Below the pieces are notes generated by a model. It ran no database searches. It was not told the origin of the DNA and was given only the letters and a program-made list of their open reading frames with translations. Both the position numbers and the translations under genes were made by a program. From Serinus canaria (lineage: Eukaryota; Chordata; Aves; Passeriformes; Fringillidae), in NCBI RefSeq assembly GCF_022539315.1, contig NC_066314.1:61117543-61181542 (forward strand): a stretch of DNA of 64,000 nt, in the 5' to 3' direction. Of this stretch, positions 24,601 through 37,400 are shown in pieces; positions within the stretch are counted from its first letter, which is position 1; each line of letters begins with the position of its first letter.

Positions 24601-25242
24601 CAGGGAGCCCCAGAAAATCCCACAGCCTATGGTCTTGTGGTCTGTACAGGTCAGACTACAGAGTGACACAGAGTGGTGTGGCCATGCTGCTGCATGCCAT
24701 GAAAATCTCCATGCTGGAATAGATGAATTTATTGGAATCACAGGACTGCTCACCACCTCCTCTCATTAAACTGGTGTGACTTGCACATTGGAGACTGCTA
24801 AATTTAAACTTTCCCCCTTATTCTTTGGGCTTAGTGTTTTGGCTAATTGCTTTATAGAAAACACAGATGACAAGGGTTTAGCTGATGGACTGATGAAGGG
24901 GCCTTGAATTTGATTGAGAAATCACTTTGGTAGTTTAGGTGCTCTGTGCGTCTGCTGTCCTCTCTCCTTGCAGCACAGGCAGACCAGAGCATGTGCCTGG
25001 GAGGCTGCACCTTCACGTCAGGATTGGAGAGAGATGTAAGGAGGGACTTGCACAAGCTAAAGCTCTCATACTTACATGAGGTGGCTGGGGCTGGCAGCCT
25101 GGCTTGTTCTTTCACAAGAAGCAAGTTTTGGGCAACTGGGATAACAGTGCTTGAAGCTGCTGCAGCAGTACATTCCTGTGAGTGCCTGTCAGGCTTGAGA
25201 AACCTCAGGAGAGCTGGGTTTGGATTCTGGCTGCATCATCTC
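24601..25242 (-). other. Probable SVOPL 3' flank/UTR
   Basis: Lies just 3' of the SVOPL read-through stop. The reverse complement has AATAAA at about 24728-24733, a possible but untested polyadenylation signal. No further SVOPL exon was identified. Confidence 0.4.
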
Positions 25243-25413
25243 CTACAAGTCCCTAACAGCATTTAGAGCCACAGGAGCTCCCAGAGTGGTGGTACCCACC
25301 TGCAGGGCCCTGCCCTTGGTCTCAATGGGCAGTGTGACTGCAGAGATGGCACAGATGATGCACACAGAGGAGAAGAGACACAGGGCTCCCAAGAAAGAAG
25401 CACTAATAAGAAC
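25243..25413 (-). CDS. SVOPL: SVOPL last recognised coding exon (read-through end uncertain)
   Basis: Acceptor acctgcag. Reads VLISASFLGALCLFSSVCII and then CAISAVTLPIETKGRALQ, helix 12 and the conserved ETKGRALQ end. After that Gln codon the DNA reads CAG|GTGGGT, a consensus splice donor at 25299/25300. Without splicing the frame continues 18 residues (VGTTTLGAPVALNAVRDL) to TAG at 25243-25245. Human SVOPL ends only about three residues after RALQ, so a tiny further exon downstream is quite possible; I could not locate one. Confidence 0.85.
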   Translation of the reverse strand, partial: VLISASFLGALCLFSSVCIICAISAVTLPIETKGRALQVGTTTLGAPVALNAVRDL

Positions 25414-28400
25414 CTGCAGGTCAAAGAACATCAAACAGGAACTTGTTGGTGTGGGAGGCTGGCACTTAATTAGCAATTAAGAGTGGACAAAGGGTCACAA
25501 GTGCCTGAGAGACTGAACAATAGAAAAAACAGTATCTTGTGAAGCTTAAGAGCTTTCAGAAAGTATCAAATACTAGTGAGCTGAACTCTGTGATGGGAGT
25601 TACTCAAAGTTGCACCTGGCAAGGACCACCCAAGCACTCTGTATATGGGGTTGGGAGGGAATTGATTCCATCCTCCCTTTTTTTTGGATGAATTTCAGGG
25701 ACATCTCTGTATTTGATGGTAGTGTTCAGCACAATGTTTACCAGCATTATCAAGCATGCTCTTACTTGTGATATAAATGGAGCCACCATTGCTCCCACAC
25801 GGCACAATGCCCCACTTGTCCCCATCCCCAGCGCTCGCATTGTGGTGGGATAAACCTAAAACAGGCCAGAGATAAATTGGATTAGTGCAACAGCAATCTG
25901 CAATATCTGTACTTTTCTTTTTCTTTTTTTATCAGAGAGACCCATTGTCTCTCTGGGCAGCTAATGGGATAAGATATGAAAAGAAATAAAAGCTCCCTTG
26001 GGCCTCATTTGAGCCATTAAAAATTTGTCATTTTTTGCCCCAAGTAAAGTTTTAGGGCAAGTCAAAGTTGGATGTGATTCCCCTTTGTTTAGCATTTGTT
26101 TAGTACCACTACCAGCTCTTTATTTCCTGCCTCTGTGATCAAAATCACAGAGGTTAGGTTGGATGCTAAAAGAAAAATTTTATTTATACTGCTGGGCCCC
26201 CCTGTATCTGGGAAGCAGGAAGAATAGATATTGTCTGCAGCATTCAAGTCTGCCTATTCGTTTTTATCAACAGCACCTTTGTTTAGAAAGAAGAAAAACA
26301 GATCAGAGTAAGAAATATTCAGGCTTAGAAGAATGTGCTTTGTGTCATTTATCTTTCACACCTCCCAAACACCTGTGCCAATGAAACACTTGAATGTGAA
26401 TTTTACTGAACTTTTAGTCCTCTTAATATCAACAGATTTTAGCAAGTATATTCATATAAGCCTTTGTTTAAATACTTTACTGGGCCAAGCAAATTGAGTA
26501 GGTTATTCAAGAAGAGTCCAGGCACTTGGCTTAAAAGATTTTGATCATTGATTAAATTGTGAGTAGAATTGATTTATGATGTGGTTGTTACAGCAATGGT
26601 CTTTACATCAATAGCAACTTATTCAAAACTATGAAAACTGTGGTATTAAAGCCAGGTGCAAGTTTAAATATTACAGTGCACTATTAAAAGTGCAAGAGAG
26701 CTACTTCTGTTTGCTTTGGATCATTTTAGTCTATGAACAAGGAAATCCATTTAACGCCATACAATTGGTTTAAAAAAAAAAAAAAAAAACAAAAGCAAAA
26801 AAACCCAACAATTTATACTTAACTCACAGAATTCATGGCTCCAAAGTTGTATGAAGAAAAAGCTCTTTAAAAGATCAAAACCTTTTGCATACAGAACATA
26901 ACAATTTCCATTAAGTGAAAAGAATCATACATATAACCGCATATACTACCTCATACAGCCCCTTAAGTGCTGAAAAATGTTCCTTTTAGTGGTAGTCTGT
27001 TTTCTCCCTGTGGGGGTTAAATAGGGGAAAGACTGAGGGTTTTGGAAGACAGTGCTACCCAACATCCTCAAAAATAAAATTTTATAGGAGCTGAGCGACT
27101 GCTGGCTTAGTAGGGCACTCCTCTTCCATCTACTCCTGTCATCTCTAAGCTGATTTTCTGATTCCTTCTTTTATCTTGCATATGAAAACACTGCAGCCAA
27201 GATGCCAGAGATACAGTTTTAGGAAGGTAACCCTTAAGGTTAGTCCATAAGCTAGCAGGCAGCATTCCTGGGTACACACAAATGGTATTTGAAGCCTCCA
27301 AGCAGCTCAACATACCTCAAGGAGAACCCACCTCTGCTGTGTAAATGTAGATGGTGTTGAAGTTGGCTGAAACCAAGGCACGCAGCATGAAGAGAAAGCC
27401 AACTGTGCCTGCACTGGAGAGAAAGCCATGTGGAGCAGAGTTAATGTCACCAAGCAGCATCAGCAGAGATGCCAGAAAGAAAGAAACAGGGGAAAAAGGG
27501 AATGAAAAATATAACTTCTTTCCAGTCCATGTTGTTTGCACATTTTTTTATTTTCTGGACTGTGCCAGAAAGCAGCTTGTTGGATGCTTAGGGGAAGCTA
27601 CATGGGCTCAGTAGGACAAGTGAGCCCCTCTGCACATCACTGCACCACAGAATCTGCTGCCACACCTTTCTCAGGAAAAGGAGAGCTGGCCAGAGGCTTT
27701 TCTTAGACCTACAAGAATTACTGGCCTGACAGACTGGTGACCTGAGAATACCAGAACTCCCACCCTCAAACAAGACCCATAGTCTGAGCCAGAGTACCTT
27801 GAGGTGCAGATATTAAGGAGAAGAAAGAATAGAGCTGTACATCCCATGGTGATACACAGGCTTAGACGTCTTCCAAGGAGATTGATGCAGAGAATGTTCA
27901 CAGGATTCACTGGAAATAAAAAGGAAAACCATAAAACATTTGATGATCTAACTGCAAGGATTGTCTGCCTTGACAGACCTTGCACAGTGTGACTCAAAGA
28001 TACCTGTCTGCATGCCCAGTGCCTACCCAACATCCTGTAAAATGCACACACTCTATCATTCTCTTCTTGCACCCAAAGTTTGTGATTTTCCCCCATGCCC
28101 CTTCCGCTCAGATGGTGAAGCCTGTGCTTCTCTGACATTGGCTGTGCTGAAACAGGACACCAATGTCTCTCCTGAGCCATGCAAGGAAGGCACAGCCAGG
28201 TGAGCAGCCTGGGTGGTTTTGCTCCCTCTGCCCACCACCCAGCCAAACACCAGAGCCTGAGGAGTGTCCCACTGAGTGCCCTGCTGAGCCAGGAGCCACA
28301 GGCTCGTGGTCTGTATCCCAGAAGCTGCCAGCAGTGCCCAGTTCATGTCAGCCCCTGTCACCAAGTGCAGGCACAGCTCAAACCTTTGTACAGAGCACTG

Positions 28401-31400
28401 AGAGGGGGCAATGGCGGGGCAGGGATGGGGAAGGGTTACGCGCGATCTCCCCGGCTGTGCTGATGATCATGCTCTGGTAGGCAGCAGGCCCAAACAAGCG
28501 GCAATGGCACGGGCTGTGGCTCTCCTCAGAGTCATCCCTGGAGTCCTGCAGCGCTGGGGCTGCAGAGCCACACACAAGGTCCCGCTCCAGCAACTCAGCA
28601 CTGGCCAAGATGACGCCGTAATAAGCAAAAGCTATGCCAAGCCTGTGGGGAGAAATGCTGCAGTGAGGTGAAGCTATGATGGGGAAGGTGAGGAAACTAA
28701 AATGCAGCAGGTTTGGGGTGCCCTGGAATCTCTGCTGTCACTGTCATATTTTATGCAAAATCCCTTCGCCAGGATTTGTCTCCTGAGAAGCTGAGAAGCC
28801 TCAGAAAAGAAATGTAAACAACAATTATCTGATTGCTTGGAATGTGGTTTGGAGGTTGCTTACCAACAGATGCATCTTTGATTGGTTCCATGTAAATTGT
28901 TTTTACTTGATGACCAATCACAGCCATCTGTTTCAGACTCTCTGTCACGAGTTTTTATTATTCATTCTTGTCTAGCCTTCAGATGTCTCCTTTCTTTAGT
29001 ATAGTTTTAGTATATAATTTTCTTTAAATATAATATCATAAAATAATAAATCAGCTTTCTGAGAACTTGGAGTCAATTCTCATCTCTCACCTCGTCCTGG
29101 GGACCTTCACAACACTGCAACAATTGGTGACCACACTCTGCTGCTTCCTGCACCAGCTCTGCATGATGGAACCCCTTACTCTGAGCAGAGAAGTGGCTCA
29201 GGCATCCACCAGGCCACTGGTCACCTGTCCCATGGCACTCCCCTCCTTCCTACGTCCAGGCACTGCTCTCAGTAAACCTCACCCCAGCTCATAGCTCAGC
29301 TTTGTGTTGGGTTTGCATGGCCAGGTTTTGGTAGTCGGTTGGGACTACAGGGGTGGCTTCTATGGGAAGATTCTGGAAGCTTCCTCCATGCCTGACAGAG
29401 CCGATGCCAGATGGCTCCAGCTGCTGACCAAGGCTGAGCCCATCAGTAATACTGGTAGTGCCTCGGGCATAACATTTGTTAGAACTGGAAAAAATTGTGC
29501 AAGAGCAACAGCAGCCAGAGAAAGAAGTGAGAACATGTGTGAGAAACATCTCTGCAAACACCAAGTCAGTAAAGAATGAAAGGCAGGAGGTGCTCCAGGT
29601 GCCAGAACAGAGATTCCCCTGCTTCCCATGGTGAGGCACCTGTGCCACTCCAGCCCATGGAAGTCCACAGTGGAGCAGAGATCCACCTGCAGCCTTTGGA
29701 GGTTCTCATGCCAAAACAGGTGGATGCCTTAAGGAGGATGTGACCCCATGGGAAGCCCATGCTGGAGCAGGCTCCTGACAGGACCTGTGAGACCATGGAG
29801 AGAGCAGCCCATGCTGGAGCTAGTTTGCTGGCAGGACTTGTGATCCCCTGAGGGACCCAGGTGAGGGCAGCCTTGCTTTGTCATTATCAAGTAATTCAAA
29901 ATACACCTGATCATAAGCAGGCTGAAAAGTAATTTTCACTTTTTTTATCCCTCCTGGCAGTTTCAGAAATGAGCAGCAGAATTTGGGCCACCTGGGAAGG
30001 CAGAGAATACTGGGGGGGATGGAAATGCAGACCTGAGAACATACCAGGAACTCCTGGGACAACTAGGAGACAAAGAAAGATAAAAAACCAAAAATATATT
30101 TTATACCATTCATAGAAGTCAAGGGGAAAAAAACATAAAAAATTCAAGGCCTGACTTCACAACATTTTGGGTCAATGGGTTCCCACAGACCTATTATTTA
30201 TACATTTCCATTCCAGACAGCAAAGCCAATGAAACATGTATTACCCCTGCATACAGCTACTGGGAACACTGCATACGAAACCAGTCTCCTCAGTCTTAAT
30301 TTCCCCCAGGGAGCAGCACTGGTAATGGTGAATGTGTTTCTGTCAGAGCCCTGTCTCAGCAGTTCTTTGGCCATCCTTGGGGAGAATAAGTTTTCCCCAA
30401 GCAGGGAAGGAGAGCTGCAGGCACACAGCTGGTGCCACTGCAGTCACGTGTGGGCTCTGCCCCGTGGCTCTCCCCTGGCTCCCAGGAGCTGCTCTGTCCT
30501 GAGGAAGGACTCATAGCACCATCCTGGAAGTCCAGTCCTTTTCTGCCAAAGTTAACAGCAACCAGTCAGGGTGTCTGAGGTGTGGTTTGAAACAGGACAA
30601 ACCTATGGTGATTCATGTCCCTTCAGCTGCCAGGGACCAGCAGCCACCATCAGAGGCAGAGTAGTGTCCTGTTAAAGGCAGAGTCAATGGGAGAATTCTG
30701 CTTCCTGCACGCTGTCAACCAAGAGAATGGGTTGAAAAGCAAGAGACAAAAATATTTACCATATGATCCATATCTGCAAAGTGGTTCTGAGGTATTTGGG
30801 GTGGATGAGGTCCTTGAAACTTCCCCTTCTTTCCTGAAAATCATACAATAGAAATAGAAGTTTCTATAAAGGCATTTGTGAGAGCAGTTGGCACTCCAGG
30901 CCCTCCTGTGCTCCCCCTGTCTCCAGGCTGCTTGTGGCACAGAGAGAGTCACAGATGGTGCAACACAGCACCCATCAAACCTCCAGAGAGCAAAGCCCTA
31001 CTTCCCAAACCATACCCACAGGAAGCTGCACTGCAAGGGATGGAGGAGGGGAGAAGAGAACATCCTGACCTCTCCTGGCCCCAAAGGACCCCCAGATCTG
31101 AGCAGTCTGGTGCCATTGCCTGGCCTGCTGCCCTCCAGGGTCCCACCACCAAGGGGAGACAAGTTCACAGGGATGGTGTGGGTTGACTTTATTTTTATTT
31201 TCCTCATCACTGGTTAAGCCTGAGAGAGGGCAAAACTAACAAAAGCCCTTCCCACATCCAATGTGGGTCCATTACATAAATTCAATTAAATTACAAGGAA
31301 GCTTTAATCCTAACTAATTCCAATACAATAGCAGCATCTTGCATGAATTGCTAAGGACAATACTTGGTGCCTGTGGGATTGAATATGCAGGAAAAAAAAA

Positions 31401-34400
31401 GATTCAGGAAATGGATTTAAAAGAGCTGAATAATTTTGAGGCCCTGAACAATGGATTTGTCTTATCTTCGTGTCTTGGGGGTCAAAGGAGCCACCTAAGT
31501 CCTTCCACCCACCAGTCAGCAGGGCTCAGACTGGATGAGAGGGGGAGAAGTCTGGGGGAACCTGCCCCCGCTGCAGCACCCACAGGTTTTTGGGCATTTC
31601 AGTCCAGCAGCAATCCACTCCTGAGCTGCTCATCTGCTTACAGGTACAGGTGGTGGTATCAGTGAAAAGCTCTCTCCTCCTTTGACCCTCTTCTGCTTGT
31701 CTGTGGCTCCACACTCAGGATCTGTGGTCCTGGGACACAGTGGACAATCCAGGCCAGGGGCTTAGAGAAGCCTCTGGGAGTGCTGGGTTGACCTCATGGC
31801 AGGGATCTTTGCAGCCTGCCCAGTCACAGCCCTGAGAGGGACCCCAGGGGACAGTTCCCAGATCTCATGGCAGAGGGAACACCCCTGCAGGATGGGCGGG
31901 TAATAAGGAACAGCATGCTTTGACAGTAGGTAAAGGAAGCAAATATTTTCTTAGCCCAATATTTTTCTGAGCAAACACAAACTAAGAAAGAAAAAAAGAG
32001 CAGAAAATTCCATTCCATTTGGAGGGCCAAGGTTACTCTTTCTCCAAAAGAAAACTGACATCTTCATCATTACTTCCAGCAGTTGTTTGGAAAAGAATCA
32101 GGCAAGGAGGACAAGAGAGGCAGAGCAAGATGTGTCTGGCAGTCCCACTCCCTCCCTGAAGCCCAGATGCTGACAGCCCTGCCTGGGATGGATGGGCTGG
32201 GCAGCCTGGACTCACCTTGGCAGGCTCCCTCAGCTGCCCCTCTGGCCCAGCTGCCCTGTTGATCCTGGCTATCCTCTGCAGCGTGGCCAGCGCAGCCCCC
32301 GTGTTCCCCGTGGACACGTTGTACCGTGCTGACTCTGGGATGAACTGCAAGCAGAGCAGGAAGCCCTTCTGTACCTCTCCTGTCCTACTCACAGCTTCAC
32401 ATCATGCCCAGGAACCTGCTCAGGTTGGCACAGGGCACTCCATGAGCTGGAGCAGCCTTCTGTCTTTCCTTCTCCCCAGCCATGCCCTGGGGTACTCTGT
32501 GTGCCCCAGCCCCCCGTTCCCCATGCTGGGGGGCTCACCCTGCCCAACAAATCCATTTGGTGGTCTAGCTCCCAGAGGTCTGCTACTAGATCTGGGTCAA
32601 GGGCTTGGGAAAGGTGAAAGCCAAAGACACAGGCTTAACAAAAACAATCCTGAATTAACTGAAATTCTAAAATGAGATGAGGCACATATTACTTGCTGAA
32701 GCAAGAGTCTTGGAAGGCACAACAAGGCCATTTTAATGAAAAGGAAGAAGTGGTTGAAATGTAACTCATCACTAGCATTTGGTGCTCTTTCCAAAATAAA
32801 ATACTTTTTAAATTAAATGGCTCTATTAAAGTATAAACAATTACATCTATTTCACTCAAATATGAATTAAAGGCCCCTTTGTTAAAGGTCCGTCTAACTC
32901 TGTCTTTTCTCCTGGATGACAAACTTCAGCTATCCAAATTTTCTGGACAAAATAACCAGGGAAAGTAAACATCCAGGTTATATGGGTGTACATTCACAGC
33001 AACCTTACATTTGCCTGCCCAGGTAGCACCCCAGATGGAATTGTGAATTCACCCAGCTGCAGGAAGATCTTTTACATCTCTACAGCCTCCAGCAGCCACA
33101 GCTCAGCACTTCAGTGCCCATGAGCACTTTAGGCAGGGATTTTCCACACCACCCTCCACAAACCAGATTCTCCAAGGCTGGTTTTTCTGAAGCAGAACGA
33201 AGCCTGGGGAAACCTGTGGCTCACCCTGTGGTTTACCCTGGCACTCTGTGAACACTTCACTGAGGCTGCTTTCCTCAGCCCTAGAAAATGTTAAGACTGA
33301 AGGAGTGTACTATGCCCAGCATTAGACTGAAGGTATTATTTGTCATTTTTTTCATACACTATCTAGCCTGTCTTCCTCTTGGTGCCTGGCCTGTCACCAC
33401 AATCCCTGGGTAGTGCTGGCAGCCTAGACACTAGAACCTGAGCTGCTGGAGGGCTACAGCAGACCAGTAAAGCCAGGCCATCACCAGCAAGGTGGCATCT
33501 CCCAGAAGCTGGTCTGCACCTCTGCTAGGACTTCAGGACCTTACCAAGCTGCTGTGTGAAAGGACTGAAGAGGAGAAAGGAGAACACAAGAAGAGCCCTA
33601 GGATGGAGGGGCTGCAGGGCAATGGTGCCTGGGGAGACATCAGGGCAGTGGTAGTACAGCAGGGAGTGGGGAGTGGAGATATTCCTACCTTGAACACCAG
33701 GATCAGAAGGATGCCAGGGATGGAGGCAATTCTGATCAACCACCGCCAGCCGATGGTTGGGTTCACCACTGATGCCAGGCCAATGATCAGCAAGGATCCT
33801 GCCAACCAAAACACCTTTCCAAGGGAAAGCCAGGGGTTAGAACATGAACAATGATTCATTTATTTTCTTCCCTTCTGGTCTGGTTCTGTGGATAGATGGG
33901 GAACTGTGCTAGGGAATACTGAGGTTCTACTGAGCCATCTTGTGGCTGTCTGAGAATCTGGGCTTGGGTGGGAGGAAAAAGGGAAAGACAAAAGTTTGGG
34001 GGAGGACAGTGAAGGTAGTCTTAAAAACTAATAATTTTCTGTGGACACAATTGTACTTAAAGCCACTGCTTTTGTCCTTTCAGTCACATCTCTGCTAATG
34101 CTCATGTTCATGAACTTTCCTGTTGTCTAGGTCTCTGCAGAGAAGCAGGAGATTTACAGGCTCAGGATTCAGATTTGCAAGCTCAGAAGGCAAAACCAGG
34201 TCAGATTTCCACTGCTGAAAGTTGGTGGCTCTCTAGTAAACTCAATGCCCAGCTATAACAACAGTGAAACTAGCCTCTGATCTGCAAGTACATTTCTTTC
34301 TGAAGTTCACTTGTTGCCATTAGGAGACACATCCCTTTCCAGGGGACCACCCAAGGGAGATCAGCCACAAATCACAAAAGCTGTAGCAAGTTCATGAATA

Positions 34401-37400
34401 TCCTGTGGAAATAACAAATTTCTGGGGAGAAGTACAAGATTGTTCGTCCATAAATTTTTGTGCTTCTGATGACACTTTGGTAATGATGCCCTGGGATCAA
34501 GGAGGCTGCAGTGAAAGGTAAATTATCCCTGACACAAAGAGTTTGGTTCAGTAGTGGGATGAATTTGTGCACTCAGAGGTGTCACCACTGATCATCTGCA
34601 CATGCAACAACTGCCCACTGCAGAAGTCTGCAGTAAGCAATGACCCAGCAAGTGGGCACAACCCTCCCAGCATGTATCAGGCCAAATTTAGGACTATCTG
34701 TGCTAACCCTCCTGTGCAAAGCCCCTGGCAGAACCTGAGCAGGGAGAAGAGCAGATTAGGACCTCACCGGGGGAGTCACTACATAAACCACTTGTTATCT
34801 CTGGGGGTCCAAAGGGGAAGAGGGGGGAGACACCTCATCTTGGAGTGGGCTGTGAATGCCACCAGTTCCAGTGCCTGCCAGTCCATCAGTGCTGGCCCCA
34901 TTAGACCAGGTAGTCCCATTGTCAATAGGACAACCAAGAGTCTGGGTGTCAACCATCACTCAAATTCCCTATAAAATGTTTGGAGCACCAAATCATTTGA
35001 GAAGATACTGCCTCTCTCCTGTGTATGTCTTTAATAACACAGATGCCACACTCTGAGGTGCAGGAGGCAATGGACATTCACTCAGACAAGTGGGATTAGT
35101 TTGGCAGAAGTGATGTGCTGGAGACATCGCTTCCAAACTGTGGTGGGACAAATCTCCTGGGACTTGAAGGCAGAAGAAACAGTGATGTGCTCACTTTTAC
35201 CTGAGATAAGGGCAACATGTATCCCCGATATTTGGTGGGCAAAAATTCCGTTTTTATGATAAGTCTAGCAAAAGAGGTAAAAAAAAAAAAAAAGCAGAAA
35301 CATGGTTGCAATGAGAATTTCCATACAAATCAAGTAACAGTTCAGTTCAACTCATTAAATGAATACCATCCCTCTTACCATCCCTCTTCCACCTTGAGCA
35401 CCCAGAGACAAGGAATCCCTGTCCAATATGCCTCCCATTCCAGCACCAAATTACATGCAAGGGAAACACAATGCATGAATCCTTTCCAGCCCATGGCTGT
35501 TGGATACAAGCAGGTAAACACTGTAGTCTATACATCAGGAAACCTATGGGTGACTGAGGTGTCAGCACAGACGTAGATATGTTCATAGAAATGAACATTT
35601 TAGTAAAGGGGTTTTTTTCCATGAAATAAGGAAAACCCTGTTCCACTTTTTAAATGGTTGGCATGCCCTTGGGGCATGGGGCTCATAGCACAGGTATCTC
35701 TCAAGCTCCCCAGTGTGAATTGTGTTTCCTTAGCTGGACAGGGAGAGAGAGGTGGGAAGAGACCATCAGTGGCTCCTTCTGTCTCAGCCAGTGAAGTTTT
35801 ATAAAATGTTCAATTTCCTTCCACCTCATGAGGCTCATGAGCAGCCTCCATGGCCAGGGAATGGGGGCCCTTCTGTGAGGGAGGCTGTGTCAGCAGCTCA
35901 GTAGATGTACGACTCAGGTGCAGATGCCTTCTCCCAACAGCACCTCTCTCCCCTATGTCCTTTCCTTCAGCAAAGGGTTTTTGGGTCAATGTGACCAGTT
36001 TGGGGCTTTCCTTTGTGGGCAGCAACCAGGCTTTGAGACACCATTGATGGTGCTGAAATGTTTCATTTTTTTCCATAAGAGAGTCAACAAAAAACCCCCT
36101 ATTTTTCCAGGCCTCTAGTGAAGTTGTTGTTAATATTGTGAATTTTTCTTCCCTACATCCTCCTTTCTGCCCCAACAAGTCAAAAAACTTAATTTCAGTG
36201 AGAACATTTCGTATAATTCAAAAATAATTTCTACTTAAGCAGAATAGTTGTGACTTTTTTGTTTTTTAAAGGAAGAAGCAGCCTTTACTCATCTGTTACC
36301 TGTTTAATTGTTTTTATATGTTCTTAATAATCCTTCTGTCACCAGTTTAATGTAAACCAGCTGCCCCCTCTATTCCAGTCCTCAGGAGTCCTTGGGAACT
36401 GCAAATTAGGTCAATTGACTGGGATTTAGTGAAATTTCAGAATGGCTTTTTGTTGGAAGGCGATGTGGGGATTTGGTCCCCTTTCCCCTTGCAGCCCCTC
36501 CGTTACCTTCTCTGGGAAGGCGGCTCGCACAGCCTTACCCTTGCGCGTGGCCCGACACGCCACCTCCCACCATGGCCCGCAGGAACACAAACCAGATGTA
36601 GGATGGGGCAAACGAGGTCAGCAGGGAGAAATAGGCTGCCCAGAGGAAGGAGAGCAGCAGGATCTGCAAAAGAGCAGGAACTAGGGTCATTAAGGCACAG
36701 GCTCAGCCAGGTGTATGGCTCCCATGGAGCACAGGAAAAGGATGTGCAGCCCCCAGCAGTCACTCACCTTCCAGCGGCCATATCGGTCAGCCAGGAGCCC
36801 GAGTACTATGCTGAACACCATGTAGCCAAAAAACACCATCTGAGGGGAATTGGAACACAGCTGTGGAGGGTCCATTCCCAGCTACAGGGGGCAGCTCTGC
36901 TCTTTGAGCTGCGGGTGAGCTGTGTGTTCTCAGGGCAGCAGGATGAACCGTGGCACCCGGAACCACAAGGGAGAGGCTTTCAGGGGATGGTTTCCTTTGT
37001 GTAGGCACTCACTGCTGCAACCCTCAAAGCTGGGGGTGGGTGGCAGGGTTTTCAAAATAAGAATGTGGAAGTGGGGATTTGCTTTGGCGTTACTTGCTCT
37101 GGGCATGGACATCTGCTTTCATCAGTTTCATTTCTGATGTCTGCAGTTGTGGCACTGTTCTTGTCCCTGTAAAGAGGCCCTAGGAATTTGTTTGGTTTGC
37201 TGGGAAATGTGCTTTCCAAAACCCATGGTGGTACCCATGACTATGGCCACTCAGTGTTTCACCTGCCTGGGGAGAACATGAGTCACTCACTGTTGTCACT
37301 AAAGCCACCTGCCAGTCTTGGAGCTGCCATTCGCATTGGATGAGAGGGGACACAACAGCTATCAGCATGATCTCCATGGCTTCAACCACCTTTATGAACA

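Noticed and set aside
1..25242. TRIM24 3' exons expected left of SVOPL by synteny
   Set aside because: Looked for the bromodomain end and the basic C-terminus on the plus strand; nothing similar was seen, so TRIM24 coding sequence is probably outside the window.
27671..28246. Minus-strand 191-codon open frame as a whole gene
   Set aside because: Only 27798-27909 is SVOPL coding; the rest is flanking intron that happens to stay open, as the splice borders and neighbouring exons show.
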